64,000 nt of DNA from Lentisphaeria bacterium (GTDB lineage: Bacteria > Verrucomicrobiota > Lentisphaeria > Victivallales > UBA1829), in contig JAFVSW010000335.1 of NCBI GenBank assembly GCA_017503545.1, positions 1 to 64,000 on the forward strand, in the 5' to 3' direction. The position numbers and the translations under genes are program-made. Below the pieces are notes generated by a model that did no database searches, had not been told where the DNA came from, and saw nothing but the letters and a program-made list of their open reading frames with translations. Shown in pieces: positions 63,273 to 64,000 of this stretch. The number at the start of each line of letters is the position of its first letter. The first letter of the stretch is position 1.

Positions 63273-64000
63273 ATGCTGAAACGTGTCGTTTCTATTCAGG
63301 ATATTTCCTGTCTCGGAAAATGTTCCCTTACCGTCGCGCTCCCCATTATTTCCGCTATGGGCCATGAAACGTGTATCGTTCCGACCGCAGTTCTCTCCGC
63401 TCATACCGCATTTTCCAACTTCACTTTCCGGGATCTGACAAGTGACATCACTCCGATTGCCGATCACTGGAAAAAAGAAAATTTCAAATTCGATGCCATT
63501 TATACCGGGTATCTCGGTTCCTTTGAACAAATCGATTTGATGAAACAATTTTTTGATGATTTCAAATCAGAAAATACTCTCGTTTTTGTCGATCCCGCAA
63601 TGGCAGATAATGGCGTTCTGTACAAAGGTTTTACACCCGAATTTGCAAAACACATGGGAACTCTTTGCGCAAAGGCAGATATGATCGTTCCCAATCTGAC
63701 CGAAGCCAGTTTTATGCTCGGAATCCCGTATCAACCCGAATATGATGAAGCATATATCAAAGAAATTCTCAAAAAACTTGCGGACCTCGGGGCAAAATAT
63801 GCTGTCCTCACCGGAATTTCTCTCAATCCGGGAAAACTCGGCGTCATGGCGTATGATAAATCCAATGATGAATTTTTCTATTACGAAAATGAACACCTGC
63901 CCCAGAGTTTCCATGGAACAGGCGATGTCTTCGCAAGTACGTGCTGCGGTGCTTTGACCGCCGGCTTCCCTTACAAGGAAGCATTGAAAATTGCTACCGA
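63273..64000 (+). CDS. Pyridoxal/pyridoxamine kinase, N-terminal part (runs off the window)
   Basis: The frame starts at ATG 63273 with AAGGAA upstream and stays open to base 64000, giving 242 visible codons. MLKRVVSIQDISCLGKCSLT is the ribokinase-like PdxK/PdxY start with the substrate contact Ser/Gln region. VDPAMADNG and IVPNLTEASFML follow, and the anion-hole motif HGTGDVFAS holds the catalytic Asp. The family phosphorylates pyridoxal, pyridoxine or pyridoxamine with ATP in vitamin B6 salvage. The C-terminus lies outside the window. A link to the preceding cupin is only positional. Confidence 0.87.
   Translation, partial: MLKRVVSIQDISCLGKCSLTVALPIISAMGHETCIVPTAVLSAHTAFSNFTFRDLTSDITPIADHWKKENFKFDAIYTGYLGSFEQIDLMKQFFDDFKSENTLVFVDPAMADNGVLYKGFTPEFAKHMGTLCAKADMIVPNLTEASFMLGIPYQPEYDEAYIKEILKKLADLGAKYAVLTGISLNPGKLGVMAYDKSNDEFFYYENEHLPQSFHGTGDVFASTCCGALTAGFPYKEALKIAT

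Noticed and set aside
1-64000. CRISPR array, tRNA, rRNA or integrated prophage
   Set aside because: No regularly spaced repeats with unique spacers, no cloverleaf-like segments and no phage structural genes were seen. The heptamer array at 1117-1193 has no spacers.

Overview
The window looks like a chromosome segment from a Gram-negative, fermentative, probably gut-associated member of the Lentisphaerota (Victivallales-like) or a close PVC relative. This is inferred from content, not from a marker-gene tree. The support is: an outer-membrane lipid A gene (lpxA) and an MsbA-type exporter; three secreted proteins with the prepilin N-terminal motif and an H-X9-DG-type C-terminus, a family strongly expanded in Lentisphaerota; GntR-type regulators carrying sugar-sensing domains; and many secreted carbohydrate-active proteins. 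No rRNA, tRNA, CRISPR array or integrase was found.

Layout. 1-1038: end of a sodium:solute symporter, then a terminator and an 11-unit 7-bp tandem repeat. 1300-6036 (+): module 1, a GntR-sensor regulator, a pseudopilin and two paralogous beta-helix (pectate-lyase-like) secreted proteins, closed by a strong terminator. 6137-10983: acetylxylan-esterase-like gene with a stand-alone copy of its N-terminal domain, a GH2 glycosidase, and a divergent AraC regulator with paired operator-like repeats. 11311-18282 (+): alpha-2-macroglobulin plus PBP1C. 18275-22953 (-): PurSL, membrane zinc protease and lipoate ligase. 23221-30835 (+): lpxA, three small envelope or unknown genes, a two-domain glycogen debranching enzyme and ftsW. 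30983-40133 (-): Lrp regulator, aminotransferase, EF-hand membrane protein, lepA, lepB and an MsbA-like exporter. 40613-45891 (+): cysS, an SAH-hydrolase-like protein, MTA/SAH deaminase and D-aminoacylase. 46179-52694 (-): module 2, a GntR regulator with a solute-binding-protein domain, a secreted TIM-barrel-like protein, a pseudopilin, a NodB-like protein and a 2-hydroxyacid dehydrogenase. 52945-53593: two fused gene remnants. 53856-62420 (-): module 3, a GntR/LacI-type regulator, pseudopilin, large secreted protein, amidohydrolase, class II amidotransferase, unknown protein and Gfo/Idh oxidoreductase, closed by a terminator. 62892-64000 (+): cupin and a pyridoxal kinase cut by the window end.

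Two large-scale patterns stand out. First, the arrangement 'GntR-type sensor regulator, single pseudopilin, large secreted carbohydrate-active protein' occurs three times with unrelated enzymes, which suggests a modular sense-and-secrete cassette. Second, a ~214-bp element with 17-bp terminal inverted repeats and a conserved internal hairpin occurs twice in opposite orientation (40271-40483 and 62527-62741), with a decayed relative near 51226-51320. It resembles a MITE-like non-autonomous element.
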